Positions 44,490 to 53,037 of a stretch of DNA of 64,000 nucleotides are shown in pieces. Below the pieces are notes generated by a model, which was given only the letters and a program-made list of their open reading frames with translations, did no database searches and was not told the origin of the DNA. How positions within the stretch are numbered: the stretch's first letter is position 1; every line of letters starts with the position of its first letter. The position numbers and the translations under genes are program-made. This DNA comes from an uncultured Acidimicrobiales bacterium (GTDB lineage Bacteria > Actinomycetota > Acidimicrobiia > Acidimicrobiales > SHLQ01), in NCBI GenBank assembly GCA_937922235.1, contig CAKZVC010000037.1, positions 1-64,000 on the forward strand, read 5' to 3'.

Positions 44490-44650
44490 GAAAGCGAGTT
44501 CCTTGCCTCGGAGACTGGCTGCAGCTCGACAGGAAGAAGGACGACCTTGGTCACGAACGTGACCTTGTACCCATCGAGTTCAAGGCCCTTCAGTTCGTCC
44601 TCGACCGATAGTGATCGACCAACAACGCCAGGGGACGTGTGTGACTTCAT
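44486..44650 (-). CDS. Tiny coupled gene (54 aa)
   Basis: MKSHTSPGVVGRSLSVEDEL at the start, then a predicted helix and strand (DGYKVTFVTKVVLLPVELQP) and a polar end. ATG and stop each overlap a neighbour as ATGA (44647-44650 and 44486-44489), which is strong evidence that it is real although very short. No family recognised. It may be an adaptor or a structural peptide of the cluster. Confidence 0.65.
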   Translation of the reverse strand: MKSHTSPGVVGRSLSVEDELKGLELDGYKVTFVTKVVLLPVELQPVSEARNSLS

Positions 44651-46695
44651 CCTTCGTTCTCCATTCCAACAAAAACGGCGTCTACGGGAAGGAGTAGTGG
44701 CTTTGGGATCGGCTCGAGTACGTCGACCGCTCCACGATCAGAGACCGACACCACTCGGTGGAGTGATACCTCGATTGGAGCCATTACAGGAAACACCCAC
44801 AAGCTGCCGCGCTCTTCGGTTCGCCCGCGCAGCTCAATTGAGGTGCTGGCTTGGCGTTCGTACGGTGACGCGCAGGCCGCGACCGCATCGAGCTCGGCTG
44901 GGGTCCAGGAGATCCCAGTTCGGCTCAATGTCAACGCAGCAAGCTCGCTGGGGTCAAGCTCCATGCCACTCTTCAGGAAGCCGCCCCACACGACTTTCGA
45001 ATCGGATTGCCGTGACTGGTCGTCGACGAGTTTGAATTTCGTTTCCATGCGTCCATTGCCGACACCGCTCTGACCGATCCGGTAGTAGTACCGAGTCGAC
45101 GCGCTGAGCTCCCATCGGTTGAGGTCCGGTGCGCCGCCCTCCCAGATCCGTTGCCAGAAGGCACGGTGGCCAGTCGGGTCTGTAAGCGCAAAGGATTCCC
45201 CCGAACGATCCCCGAAGCCTGACACGACGAAGTCATCGACAACGCTGAGTTGCTGCACCGCACGAGTCGGAGTTGTGTAGACAGCTGCGTCACGACCGGT
45301 CCACAAGACGTCAACCGAGAGGTTGAGGTCCTTGGTAGAGGGAAGTAGCGCAGCCGTCGCAGCGTCGATGCGGAGGTCATGCGATCGATTCAGCCAAACA
45401 TCCGATAGCTCGATCCGCCGTTCAAGAACAGGTTCGCCAGAATCAGCGTCACTGAACTCTAGGTGCGCCACCACATGGGCGATCGGCCGGTCGGGGCTCT
45501 CGAGAGCCGTCCCGAGCCGCAGCTCGAACACCAAATCGCCGCCCCTGCCGTAGAGGTTTCTCCGACCAAGTCCTGGGACATCATCGGGCGGGATCAGCGC
45601 CGCATCGATGCGAGCGTCGACGATGGGAGACGAGCTCAGCGCCCGGGTTCGGACGCTCGCAGCCCCTGAGAGGAACGGTGCCACACCGGCTCCCCCTCCC
45701 CCGTTTGCTCCAAGCAAGGAGATCAGAAGTTGGCGCTCGCCTGCGGACAGAGATTGCTTGATGCGGTTGTTGGTGACCTCTTCGGCCTGCCGTCGAGCGC
45801 CGGAGATCGCATGGATCAACCGAACCGGATGATCCATGTACGTCTCAAACATTTCGGGTGCCTTTTGCAGCAGAGGAGTCAGCGCCTTGAGCACCGGACC
45901 GGCAACGGCTCCAACAAGTCCTGCGATCATCGGACCGGTAAGCACACCACCGTCGACGGCAAGTGCGCCGGAGTGGCCGACCGGTCTCGGCCCAGCCATC
46001 GACGGATCACGAGCCACCACTGCCGGAGCGCATACGCATGGAGCCGGCGATACCGCCGACGCCGGAGCGGTGAACGTCGGCTGAGCGAGCGGGGTCGGAG
46101 CCTGCGCGGCACCAATGAGGCCTTTGAGTAGCGGTCCGATCATCTCCAAGACGCCGCCGACTCCGGCCTGAACGTTTTCATCACCAGCAAGCGACACGAG
46201 ATCCTCGCCAAGCGGCGCAAGCTGGCCTAGGAGTCCGCTGAGTTCACTCCAGAACATCGCAGAGCTAATTGGCTGCTCGTCTGCGCTGAACGCGATCGCC
46301 CGTGAGCGTTGGTCGGCTGCCCCTTGGGCCCGTGACATGTTCATCGGAGTTCCGAAGTCGGGCGTGGTTGCCATAGGAAGATAGATGCTTCGAACGCTCG
46401 ACCACGCTGGCGAAGTACCTTCTGCATCCTTGAATGACAGCAGTTGGAAGAACTGGTTGTCACGAGTGACAAGGGACGGGTCGACCTCGATGTCGAACCA
46501 CGTTTGAAAAGCACCGGTTCCGACCCGTTCGAGCATTCCGCTGCGGTGGCTGACATGATCAATCACCTCGCCCATGGGCGTCGACGACCGGTCCGACCCA
46601 AGCAGCCACTGGAAGAAGCGATTGCTGCCCGTGTCGACCCGAATGGTTGACGCAGAGTTTCCGGGGTTCACCTCGACGATTCGTGCGAGCGCCAT
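44647..46695 (-). CDS. Unassigned 682-aa protein of the SARP-linked cluster
   Basis: Soluble. The N-terminus (~1-115) looks beta-rich with a Trp/Phe-rich core (RFFQWLLG, FQTWFDIEVDPSL, NQFFQLLSFKD). A helical region follows, then a Pro/Ala linker containing CVC (about 195-240), a hydrophobic helical segment (GPMIAGLVGAVAGPVLKALTPLL, about 255-277), and a long C-terminal beta-rich half (VFELRLGTALES, HVVAHLEFSD, KVVWGGFLKSGMELDPSEL). No family recognised. It lies 9 bases after the 323-aa gene; its stop overlaps the 54-aa gene. Confidence 0.6.
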   Translation of the reverse strand: MALARIVEVNPGNSASTIRVDTGSNRFFQWLLGSDRSSTPMGEVIDHVSHRSGMLERVGTGAFQTWFDIEVDPSLVTRDNQFFQLLSFKDAEGTSPAWSSVRSIYLPMATTPDFGTPMNMSRAQGAADQRSRAIAFSADEQPISSAMFWSELSGLLGQLAPLGEDLVSLAGDENVQAGVGGVLEMIGPLLKGLIGAAQAPTPLAQPTFTAPASAVSPAPCVCAPAVVARDPSMAGPRPVGHSGALAVDGGVLTGPMIAGLVGAVAGPVLKALTPLLQKAPEMFETYMDHPVRLIHAISGARRQAEEVTNNRIKQSLSAGERQLLISLLGANGGGGAGVAPFLSGAASVRTRALSSSPIVDARIDAALIPPDDVPGLGRRNLYGRGGDLVFELRLGTALESPDRPIAHVVAHLEFSDADSGEPVLERRIELSDVWLNRSHDLRIDAATAALLPSTKDLNLSVDVLWTGRDAAVYTTPTRAVQQLSVVDDFVVSGFGDRSGESFALTDPTGHRAFWQRIWEGGAPDLNRWELSASTRYYYRIGQSGVGNGRMETKFKLVDDQSRQSDSKVVWGGFLKSGMELDPSELAALTLSRTGISWTPAELDAVAACASPYERQASTSIELRGRTEERGSLWVFPVMAPIEVSLHRVVSVSDRGAVDVLEPIPKPLLLPVDAVFVGMENEG

Positions 46696-46704
46696 ACGTC
46701 GTCA

Positions 46705-47676
46705 TCACCCTTGGGCTCCGGCAGCATCGGCGGCCGGCTGGAGAGCGGCAACGCCACCATCGCCGTACATCTGAGCGAAGTTGTCCATCTTGAAGTAGTC
46801 GGACTTGAACTGAATGTTCACCTTGCCCGTCAACTCGGCGAACAGTTCGTCGTTCGCAGTCTGGTTACTCGTGACGACGTTGATGTTGGTGTTGGTGTTG
46901 TTGATACTGGCGCCACCGAAGACACCAAAGCCGTACGATGCCTCAACGGTGTTCACGTTCGTGTTCGTATTCGAGAACGTGTCGGCGCTGTTGCGCGAAG
47001 CAGTTATGCGGAACTTGACCCCGGCTTCAACCTCACCCTTGTCAATAACAAGGCGGCTGACACCCATCAAGATGACCTCACGAAGAGCGGCTCGATGCTC
47101 CTTCGCCATCGCGATCTTCGCCTCGACGATCTTCGCCTTCACTTCGGCATCGTCCATATCGACAGGCTCGCCCTCAGGCGTACTGAGCACCATCTTTGAA
47201 CTACCGTCGGCATTCTGCTCCATCGTCATGCCGTACTGCGGCGATGGCGATTCGACCAAGTAAGCGAAAGCGTCCTCGTCAGCGACTTGCTTGATGAAGT
47301 CCGCCGATGTCTTTGTTGCCTCGCGGAGAAGTCGGATGTAGTCGTCGGTCTGGGCCTTGCCGACTGCCAGATTGGCGTCGAACACCGACTTCAGTAGGTC
47401 ACCCACAAACTTGGGGAAATCGACGGAGTCGACTAGATCCTCGAATGCATCGACCGAGTTATCGAAACCCGGATCGTAATCTTCGAAGTCCTCCACAAGT
47501 GCTCGTGCGACGGGGTGCGGTTCGCTCAACGATGCGACGTTCTCTTGCACGACGTCCAGATAGACCTGTCGCTGCTCGGTGAGCGGCATTGCCTTGAACG
47601 AGGCGCTCCGTGACAGCGTGTCACGCGCTTGCTCTCGAGCAAGGTCATGTACGGCGTTTGGAATTGACTTAGCCAT
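46705..47676 (-). CDS. Unassigned 323-aa protein with Asn/Thr-rich paired segments
   Basis: Soluble. Residues 1-215 are mainly helical and acidic. From ~225 the sequence turns beta-rich with two near-repeats, SNTNTNVNTVEASYGFG and NNTNTNINVVTSNQTAN, then VNIQFKSDYFKMDNFAQMYG and an Ala/Gly tail. The ATG has the best Shine-Dalgarno in this cluster (AAAGGAGG, 7-base gap), which suggests high expression, as for a structural subunit. No family recognised. Confidence 0.6.
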   Translation of the reverse strand: MAKSIPNAVHDLAREQARDTLSRSASFKAMPLTEQRQVYLDVVQENVASLSEPHPVARALVEDFEDYDPGFDNSVDAFEDLVDSVDFPKFVGDLLKSVFDANLAVGKAQTDDYIRLLREATKTSADFIKQVADEDAFAYLVESPSPQYGMTMEQNADGSSKMVLSTPEGEPVDMDDAEVKAKIVEAKIAMAKEHRAALREVILMGVSRLVIDKGEVEAGVKFRITASRNSADTFSNTNTNVNTVEASYGFGVFGGASINNTNTNINVVTSNQTANDELFAELTGKVNIQFKSDYFKMDNFAQMYGDGGVAALQPAADAAGAQG

Positions 47677-47697
47677 GAGCTTGCCTCCTTTCGGTTG

Positions 47698-49572
47698 TTA
47701 GAAGGACCAGTCGTCAGCGCCGCCAAAGCCAGCTGGCACCCCAACCGGGGAACCATTCATGCCTGGTATTGCGCCGTAGTCCGCCATGGGGTCTGCCGCT
47801 GGATTATTCGAGTTCCCAAAGAGCGAGCGGGCCGAATCCTCGGCTTGCTCGCTAGCGATGATGAACGCCTCAACGTGACTTACGAGCGACGAGAATTTCG
47901 CATCGTCAGCGATCGATGCACCGTCATACTCCGCAACAGCCGTGAGGATCTGGTGGCCATAAATTGCCTTGCTGACCAACGACGTTGTTGCGATGCTGCT
48001 GCCTCGATCTTCCTGAAGAAGGTTTTCAACGGCACGCCAGTATGAGGTCGAGTTGGTTTGGCCGAACTGTTGAACGACTTCGGGTTCAGAGAACAACCGT
48101 CTGATGATGAAGTCGAGCTCGTTGTACATCACCGGGGCCATCGCCTTTGCTAACCCGAAGGTCTGACTCGACAAGTTGTATTGCAGGTCTTCGATGACAC
48201 GACCGAGGGGGATGCGAGACACGTATTCAGCGGGACGATCCGACCGCTCCACTTTCTCGATGTATCGAACGGTCTCGACCATCAGCGAGTCCCAGAGTGT
48301 CGAGAACGTTTGGTTATGGCTCGCCTGGCCAAAGATCTCGGTGCTCCCGTAGTCGAACACCTGCCGGTAGAACATCAGGCGATCTTCTTCGCGCGTCCTT
48401 GTCGAGTTATCCGCTCCCGGCACTGGGAACTCATACTCGTAGCCGTACTGGTGCAGCGCTTTCAAAAGGCCAGCGCTTCTTGGATTGAACGGTCGACCGC
48501 TTCGATCCCGATTTCTGCTTTTCTCGAGGAGCAGATTTGCTGCGTGGTAGCCACCGAGCTGATCGCCGATCACCATCACGTAGAAGAGCTGGGCCGCACA
48601 GTGCACGTTCGAGCGATCGACGGCGGAGCTATCGCGTGGTTCTTTGTGATACACGACGGCGTAGTCGAGTGGCGTCGTAGCGGTACTCGCCAACTCGATC
48701 GAATGAGTAGTCCGGCTTCGATAGTTGAGGAGCGCAGAACTTACGAGGGAGTCTCGGTTTGAGTCGGTTAACGCAGGCCCGTCTCCATCGAAGTACGACT
48801 GCAGATGGGTCCGTTCCTCCGGCGACACGGAGATCGCAAGCGAAGCGATCGCCTGGTCAACCTGAAAGATCGGTTCACGCCGAAAGGTGAAGTCTTCGAT
48901 GAACTCAGTGAGCGATTCTCGGAACGCCCCGCTTGCGAAGCTGAAGTTCGTTGCGGGTCCAACGGTAAGTAGGTACGTGTTCCATTCGAAGTCTGGACCC
49001 TCTTCGGCATCGGTGTCGGTCTCGACCCGCTTGCGTTCTACATAGTTCTGAGCGGCGAGTTCGAGGATGAACGGGTAAAACAGCTGAGCACCAGTATTGC
49101 CGTCCGAGTCGGTGAGCCAGTCTGCGATCGCTTCGTCTTCGGTCAGTTCCACGAGATAGACGGCCATCGCATACAAGAAGTTGAAGAAGACATCCTCGTT
49201 GAGGATGGACCGCTCGTTCAGTGGCAGAGACATGTCCTTCAACAATCGCTGCACTCTGGTCATCCGACCGATCTCGCCGGCACGAGACAGCAGCAAGTCA
49301 AGCGAGATCGCATCGTTGGGATACCGGTTTGGCGTGTCCGGAGTCTGCAGGAACGGATCTCCAATCAACTTGCGGAGGCCGTCTAACCACTCGGCGTAGC
49401 GCTTGTTGTCGCCACCCTCAACCGGAATCGCAAACCGGACGGTTGAGAATAGCTCGGCGGTCTCTTCAATCGCCCGTGTTGCTTGAGGGTCCAAAACCGG
49501 CTCACGCTCGCGTGCCGACAATGTCGGCACCCCGAGTTTGAAACCGTTGCTCTTGTGGTCTGTATGAGTCAT
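47698..49572 (-). CDS. Unassigned 624-aa protein of the SARP-linked cluster
   Basis: A large, mostly helical soluble protein (RVQRLLKDMSLPLNERSILNEDVFFNFLYAMAVYLVELTED near 105-145) with acidic patches and a Gly/Pro/Asn-rich tail (SNNPAADPMADYGAIPGMNGSP). No catalytic motif or signal peptide seen, no family recognised. An SD-like AAGGCGG precedes the ATG, which starts 2 bases after the subtilase stop, so the two are coupled. Confidence 0.6.
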   Translation of the reverse strand: MTHTDHKSNGFKLGVPTLSAREREPVLDPQATRAIEETAELFSTVRFAIPVEGGDNKRYAEWLDGLRKLIGDPFLQTPDTPNRYPNDAISLDLLLSRAGEIGRMTRVQRLLKDMSLPLNERSILNEDVFFNFLYAMAVYLVELTEDEAIADWLTDSDGNTGAQLFYPFILELAAQNYVERKRVETDTDAEEGPDFEWNTYLLTVGPATNFSFASGAFRESLTEFIEDFTFRREPIFQVDQAIASLAISVSPEERTHLQSYFDGDGPALTDSNRDSLVSSALLNYRSRTTHSIELASTATTPLDYAVVYHKEPRDSSAVDRSNVHCAAQLFYVMVIGDQLGGYHAANLLLEKSRNRDRSGRPFNPRSAGLLKALHQYGYEYEFPVPGADNSTRTREEDRLMFYRQVFDYGSTEIFGQASHNQTFSTLWDSLMVETVRYIEKVERSDRPAEYVSRIPLGRVIEDLQYNLSSQTFGLAKAMAPVMYNELDFIIRRLFSEPEVVQQFGQTNSTSYWRAVENLLQEDRGSSIATTSLVSKAIYGHQILTAVAEYDGASIADDAKFSSLVSHVEAFIIASEQAEDSARSLFGNSNNPAADPMADYGAIPGMNGSPVGVPAGFGGADDWSF

Positions 49573-49574
49573 GG

Positions 49575-50879
49575 CTACCGCCTTGATCCTTCCAATTCGT
49601 AGTTCAGGAGTTTGATTGCGTCAGTGAGATTGATCGTTCCGAAACCGGACCGGTCGTTGCGCCGGTTTCGGTCAAGGCCGTCTGATGAGTTCGCCAGGAT
49701 GTACTTCACCTGGGCGTCAGTCAGTTCGGTCGCCTGGTCGAGGGCAACCGACTTCAAGAGGGCGCAAGCTCCGGATACGAAGGGCGCGGCCTGGGAGGTT
49801 CCGGAACTTGCTGCGTAGCCACCATCCCGGTAGGAACTGAGAATCTCAGACCCCGGTGCAAGAACGGAGATCGGAGCGCCATACGAGGAGTACTCAGCTA
49901 GTTGCCCGGACCGGTCGATGGCGCCCACGGCAATCACGCCGGGCAATGCACTCGGGTAGTAGCGGTTGTTCGCTCCGTCGTTGCCTGAGGCCGCAACAAT
50001 GGTCACACCCTTTCGAAGCGCATACTCAACAACGTCTGCATGTGGCAGACCGCCTCCACCGTGTCTGATTCCGAGACTCATGTTGATGACGTCGGCGCCC
50101 TGGTCGACTGCCCATTTGATTCCGGCATTGATGTTGTCGACGAGCCCAGCTCCGACAAGTGACTCGCCTTGGCGCAGGGCGGCAAGCACGCGGACGGCAA
50201 GCACGTCACAACCGGGCACCACCCCAGTAGGCATCTTCTTACCCGCTCCAGCGACGATGCCGCTGACGTGTGTGCCGTGACCGACTTCATCGGGGGCAAC
50301 ATCATCTACTTCGTACAAGTCTCCAACGAAGCCCGTTGTGTCGAGCCCGTCGAAGTCGACCATGTCTTTGCTGCGCCGGACTCGACCAACGAGTTCAGGA
50401 TGTTCCCCATCAACGCCGGTATCCAGAATTGCAACTGAAATTGAGGGGTCGCCCTTGGTAATCGCATGGGCATACGGAAGACCGATTGCGTCGCCCGCCC
50501 ATCGAGACCCTCGTGCCGACGATTGAGAATGCGAGCATCGCGGCACTGCCGTCCGACCAACTCGACCAAGTCGTACCCATTCAACCTGTGGAAGTGCCCG
50601 CAACTCATCGACGATTCCGGCGGGTACTCGACGAAGGTCCTGCAGGATGATCCGGTAGGTCCGATCGAGCCCTGCGAGACGCTCATCGTCGTCAGGATCA
50701 TCATGTGCGAGCGAATACTCGGCCGTCACCCAGAATGCGAGTCCAGCGTCTCGAAATATGCGATCGACGTGAGCATCGACAGACTCGACCACGTTGGTCT
50801 TGTCCGAGATGAAGCGCTCCCAATAGGGAACCGCAGCGTCTAGCGGACGCCGCAATCGCATCACGAGGTGGGGTTTCAT
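49575..50879 (-). CDS. S8 (subtilisin-like) peptidase, cytoplasmic
   Basis: 434 aa, no signal peptide. After a ~140-residue N-terminal part (PHLVMRLRRPLDAAVPYWERF; includes a beta-alpha segment DRTYRIILQDLRRVP that could act as an inhibitor-like prodomain) comes an intact S8 domain: Asp153 (AILDTGVDGEHPEL), His201 (GHGTHVSGIVAGA), Asn300 (ASGNDG) and Ser362 (SGTSQAAPFVSG). It sits 9 bases after the SARP gene and 2 bases before the 624-aa gene. It may mature or activate other cluster proteins. Confidence 0.92.
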   Translation of the reverse strand: MKPHLVMRLRRPLDAAVPYWERFISDKTNVVESVDAHVDRIFRDAGLAFWVTAEYSLAHDDPDDDERLAGLDRTYRIILQDLRRVPAGIVDELRALPQVEWVRLGRVGRTAVPRCSHSQSSARGSRWAGDAIGLPYAHAITKGDPSISVAILDTGVDGEHPELVGRVRRSKDMVDFDGLDTTGFVGDLYEVDDVAPDEVGHGTHVSGIVAGAGKKMPTGVVPGCDVLAVRVLAALRQGESLVGAGLVDNINAGIKWAVDQGADVINMSLGIRHGGGGLPHADVVEYALRKGVTIVAASGNDGANNRYYPSALPGVIAVGAIDRSGQLAEYSSYGAPISVLAPGSEILSSYRDGGYAASSGTSQAAPFVSGACALLKSVALDQATELTDAQVKYILANSSDGLDRNRRNDRSGFGTINLTDAIKLLNYELEGSRR

Positions 50880-50888
50880 ATCGTGAAC

Positions 50889-51665
50889 CTACGGACGCGG
50901 TGTCGCCGCGGCGTCGCTGATCTGTGTCCGCCGCGTCACCGTGGCGTCACCGCCTGACCCAAACCCCGGCTGGTGAGCAAAAGTCTGAGTCGCGGCACTC
51001 TCGAGCATCTCGGCAATTTCGCGACCTGGCGCTAGACCGAGCTCTGCGTTCAGCAGATGAGACCACGCGTCGAACTGCTGCATGGCTGCCGCTGGATCCC
51101 CTTCAGCCAGGTGCGCTTCGATTAAGAGCGAACGAGTGTTTTCGCGAAGAGGCGCAATAGCAATCCCTTGCCAGGCCAGGTCGATTGCTCGAGCGTGTTG
51201 AGCCGCGTGGAGATATCCACGACATCGATCTTCGATTGCGTGTATGACCTGTTGTCTGTATCGCTCTCGATCTGTGGCAAGCCACTCGTCATACCATCCG
51301 GGAAGAAGTTCTAAGTCGGCTGAGGCTGCCCGAGCATCACACTTTTGCTCGAGGTGCTCGAGGTCGAGCCGAACGAGCGGGTGTAGCCAGATGCTCGAGG
51401 CATCTGAACACAGCAGGTCTCCGACCTTGCGTTGGACACGCCAAAGCGACGACCTCAGATTTGCGGCGGCACGATGCTCGGAGTGCTCAGGCCAGAGGTT
51501 GCCGAAAACGTAGGATCGCCTAAGTCGGCTAGGACCGCGAAGCGCTACGAACGCAACGAGTCTCTGCTGGCTCGGAGCAAGGTGGACCGGGATAGCCCCC
51601 ATATCGCAGCGAAACCCACCAAGTAACTCGAGTCGAATGTCGTCAGCTTGTATTTGTGGCCCCAT
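50889..51665 (-). CDS. SARP-type transcriptional regulator (wHTH + BTAD)
   Basis: 258 aa. An OmpR-like winged helix (DDIRLELLGGFRCDMGAIPVHLAPSQQRLVAFVALRG, SEHRAAANLRSSLWRVQRKV) is followed by a bacterial transcriptional activation domain with helical repeats (EHLEQKCDARAASADLELLPGWYDEWL, IEAHLAEGDPAAAMQQFDAW). SARPs activate specific target operons, usually next to their own gene. Here it leads the ten-gene unit on the same strand, 9 bases before the subtilase. A Shine-Dalgarno GGGAG lies 6 bases before the ATG. Activator of this unit by inference. Confidence 0.85.
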   Translation of the reverse strand: MGPQIQADDIRLELLGGFRCDMGAIPVHLAPSQQRLVAFVALRGPSRLRRSYVFGNLWPEHSEHRAAANLRSSLWRVQRKVGDLLCSDASSIWLHPLVRLDLEHLEQKCDARAASADLELLPGWYDEWLATDRERYRQQVIHAIEDRCRGYLHAAQHARAIDLAWQGIAIAPLRENTRSLLIEAHLAEGDPAAAMQQFDAWSHLLNAELGLAPGREIAEMLESAATQTFAHQPGFGSGGDATVTRRTQISDAAATPRP

Positions 51666-51816
51666 GTCAAACTCCCGCTCGTGTGTCGTCGAAGACTCAG
51701 AGCGCGGTGGGCAACTGGTGATACAAGATTCATTCGGAAACGATCTGAGCGAGCGCTACATCATTCCGGGCAGCGGATAGCGGCGCCGTTGTGCCTACCT
51801 GGGCCGATCCTTCTGG

Positions 51817-51822
51817 CACACT
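51817..51822 (+). promoter_or_regulatory. -10 box of a leaderless promoter (CobW-like gene)
   Basis: CACACT ends 6 bases before the GTG start. Confidence 0.45.
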
Positions 51823-51828
51823 CATACC

Positions 51829-52728
51829 GTGAGTGAAACCGCCAAGACCCCGATCACCGTGCTCGGCGGGTGGCTAGGTGCAGGTAAGACAACGATGGTC
51901 AATCGCCTGCTCGCCGCCACGAACGAGCGCCTCGCAATCATCGTGAACGACGTTGGCGACGTGAACGTCGATGCCGAGTTCCTTCGCGAGGAGGCCGGCG
52001 ACGACAGTGTGATCGAGCTGACCAATGGCTGTGTCTGCTGCAAGATCGGCGACGACTTGCAGTCGACCATCTACCAACTCACCGCTCGCACGCCCGCGCC
52101 AGACCGCATTGTGCTCGAGGCCAGCGGCGTTGCTGACCTCTTTCCCATCACTACGTATCTCGATCACTCCAAGGTGACGATCGACGCCGTGATCGCACTC
52201 GCCGATCCCGACAACTTCGCGTACCGGTCGTCTGGCCCGCCGTACGGCTCGCTTATGCGGGCCCAGCTTGCTGGAGCTGATCTCGTCGTCGCAACCAAGC
52301 TCGACCTCCTCCCCGCCGACCAGCACGACGCGGCGCTGGACGGCCTTCGTGAGTTCACCAAGGCACAAGTCATCCCCGCGAGCGCCGACCCGAACTGGCT
52401 CAACACGGTCATGCTTGGGAGCCACGCAAACGAATCTGTTCCAGGCCTTCACGCCGCCGCTGCCCCGGTCGCCACGGCCACGTGGCGACCAAGCGGACCC
52501 GTCGACGCCACCGCGCTTCGGTCAACACTGCGCCGATCTGGACTTCTACGCGCAAAAGGCACGCTGTCCACCGAAGCGGGGGCAATTCGCGTTCACCTGG
52601 CTGGCGGTCGCGTCACGATCGAGCCGCTCACTGTCGAGGCTGCCCCGGTCAACGCACTTGTTCTCATTGGCGACAGCACCGAGCAGCTCAAGAACGTCCT
52701 ATCGACTCTAGAAACGACCGCCATCTGA
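51829..52728 (+). CDS. CobW/COG0523-family G3E GTPase
   Basis: A 299-aa metal-handling GTPase, often a zinc or cobalt metallochaperone. Walker A is GGWLGAGKTT, the metal-binding CxCC motif is GCVCCKIG, and the guanine-specificity motif is TKLD. The C-terminal CobW_C domain is short. The start is a GTG after a CACACT box at leaderless distance. It is divergent from the SARP cluster by 163 bases. The metal and client are not revealed. Confidence 0.9.
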   Translation: MSETAKTPITVLGGWLGAGKTTMVNRLLAATNERLAIIVNDVGDVNVDAEFLREEAGDDSVIELTNGCVCCKIGDDLQSTIYQLTARTPAPDRIVLEASGVADLFPITTYLDHSKVTIDAVIALADPDNFAYRSSGPPYGSLMRAQLAGADLVVATKLDLLPADQHDAALDGLREFTKAQVIPASADPNWLNTVMLGSHANESVPGLHAAAAPVATATWRPSGPVDATALRSTLRRSGLLRAKGTLSTEAGAIRVHLAGGRVTIEPLTVEAAPVNALVLIGDSTEQLKNVLSTLETTAI

Positions 52729-52780
52729 GCTCATACTCTTGAGATAGCTGGCGAGAAATTAGCGGAACGAGGTTCGTGCA

Positions 52781-53017
52781 ATGGCAACAGTCCTGGTCAA
52801 GGTTGCAGCAGCGCTCGCACTACTGGGGGTGATGTGGTTTCTGCCCATGTGGGCTGCACTTTTGCTCGCGCTTGTGGGGCTTCCGTTCATTGGCCGGCTA
52901 AACGTGGCCCAAGGTCGCCTTGCGATCGGTGGCGGGTTTGGACACGTGCACACGTTCCAACATGTCGAGGGCATGTCCGTTCCACAGTGCAGTAAGTGCG
53001 GCGCCTGGGACGAGTAA
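52781..53017 (+). CDS. Small membrane protein with terminal CxxC (78 aa)
   Basis: Two hydrophobic stretches (VKVAAALALLGVMWFLPMW and AALLLALVGLPFIGRL) form one or two membrane helices. The C-terminal tail ends CSKCGAWDE, a CxxC that could bind zinc or iron. No family recognised. GAGG lies about 9 bases before the ATG. It follows the CobW gene by 52 bases and may receive metal from it, but this is only a guess. Confidence 0.6.
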   Translation: MATVLVKVAAALALLGVMWFLPMWAALLLALVGLPFIGRLNVAQGRLAIGGGFGHVHTFQHVEGMSVPQCSKCGAWDE

Positions 53018-53037
53018 TGCGTTGTCTCCCCTGACGG

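Noticed and set aside
40293-51665. Reading of this cluster as a contractile injection system or prophage tail
   Set aside because: No tail tube, sheath, baseplate, AAA disassembly ATPase, terminase or portal motif is visible; only the lysozyme-like module recalls phages.
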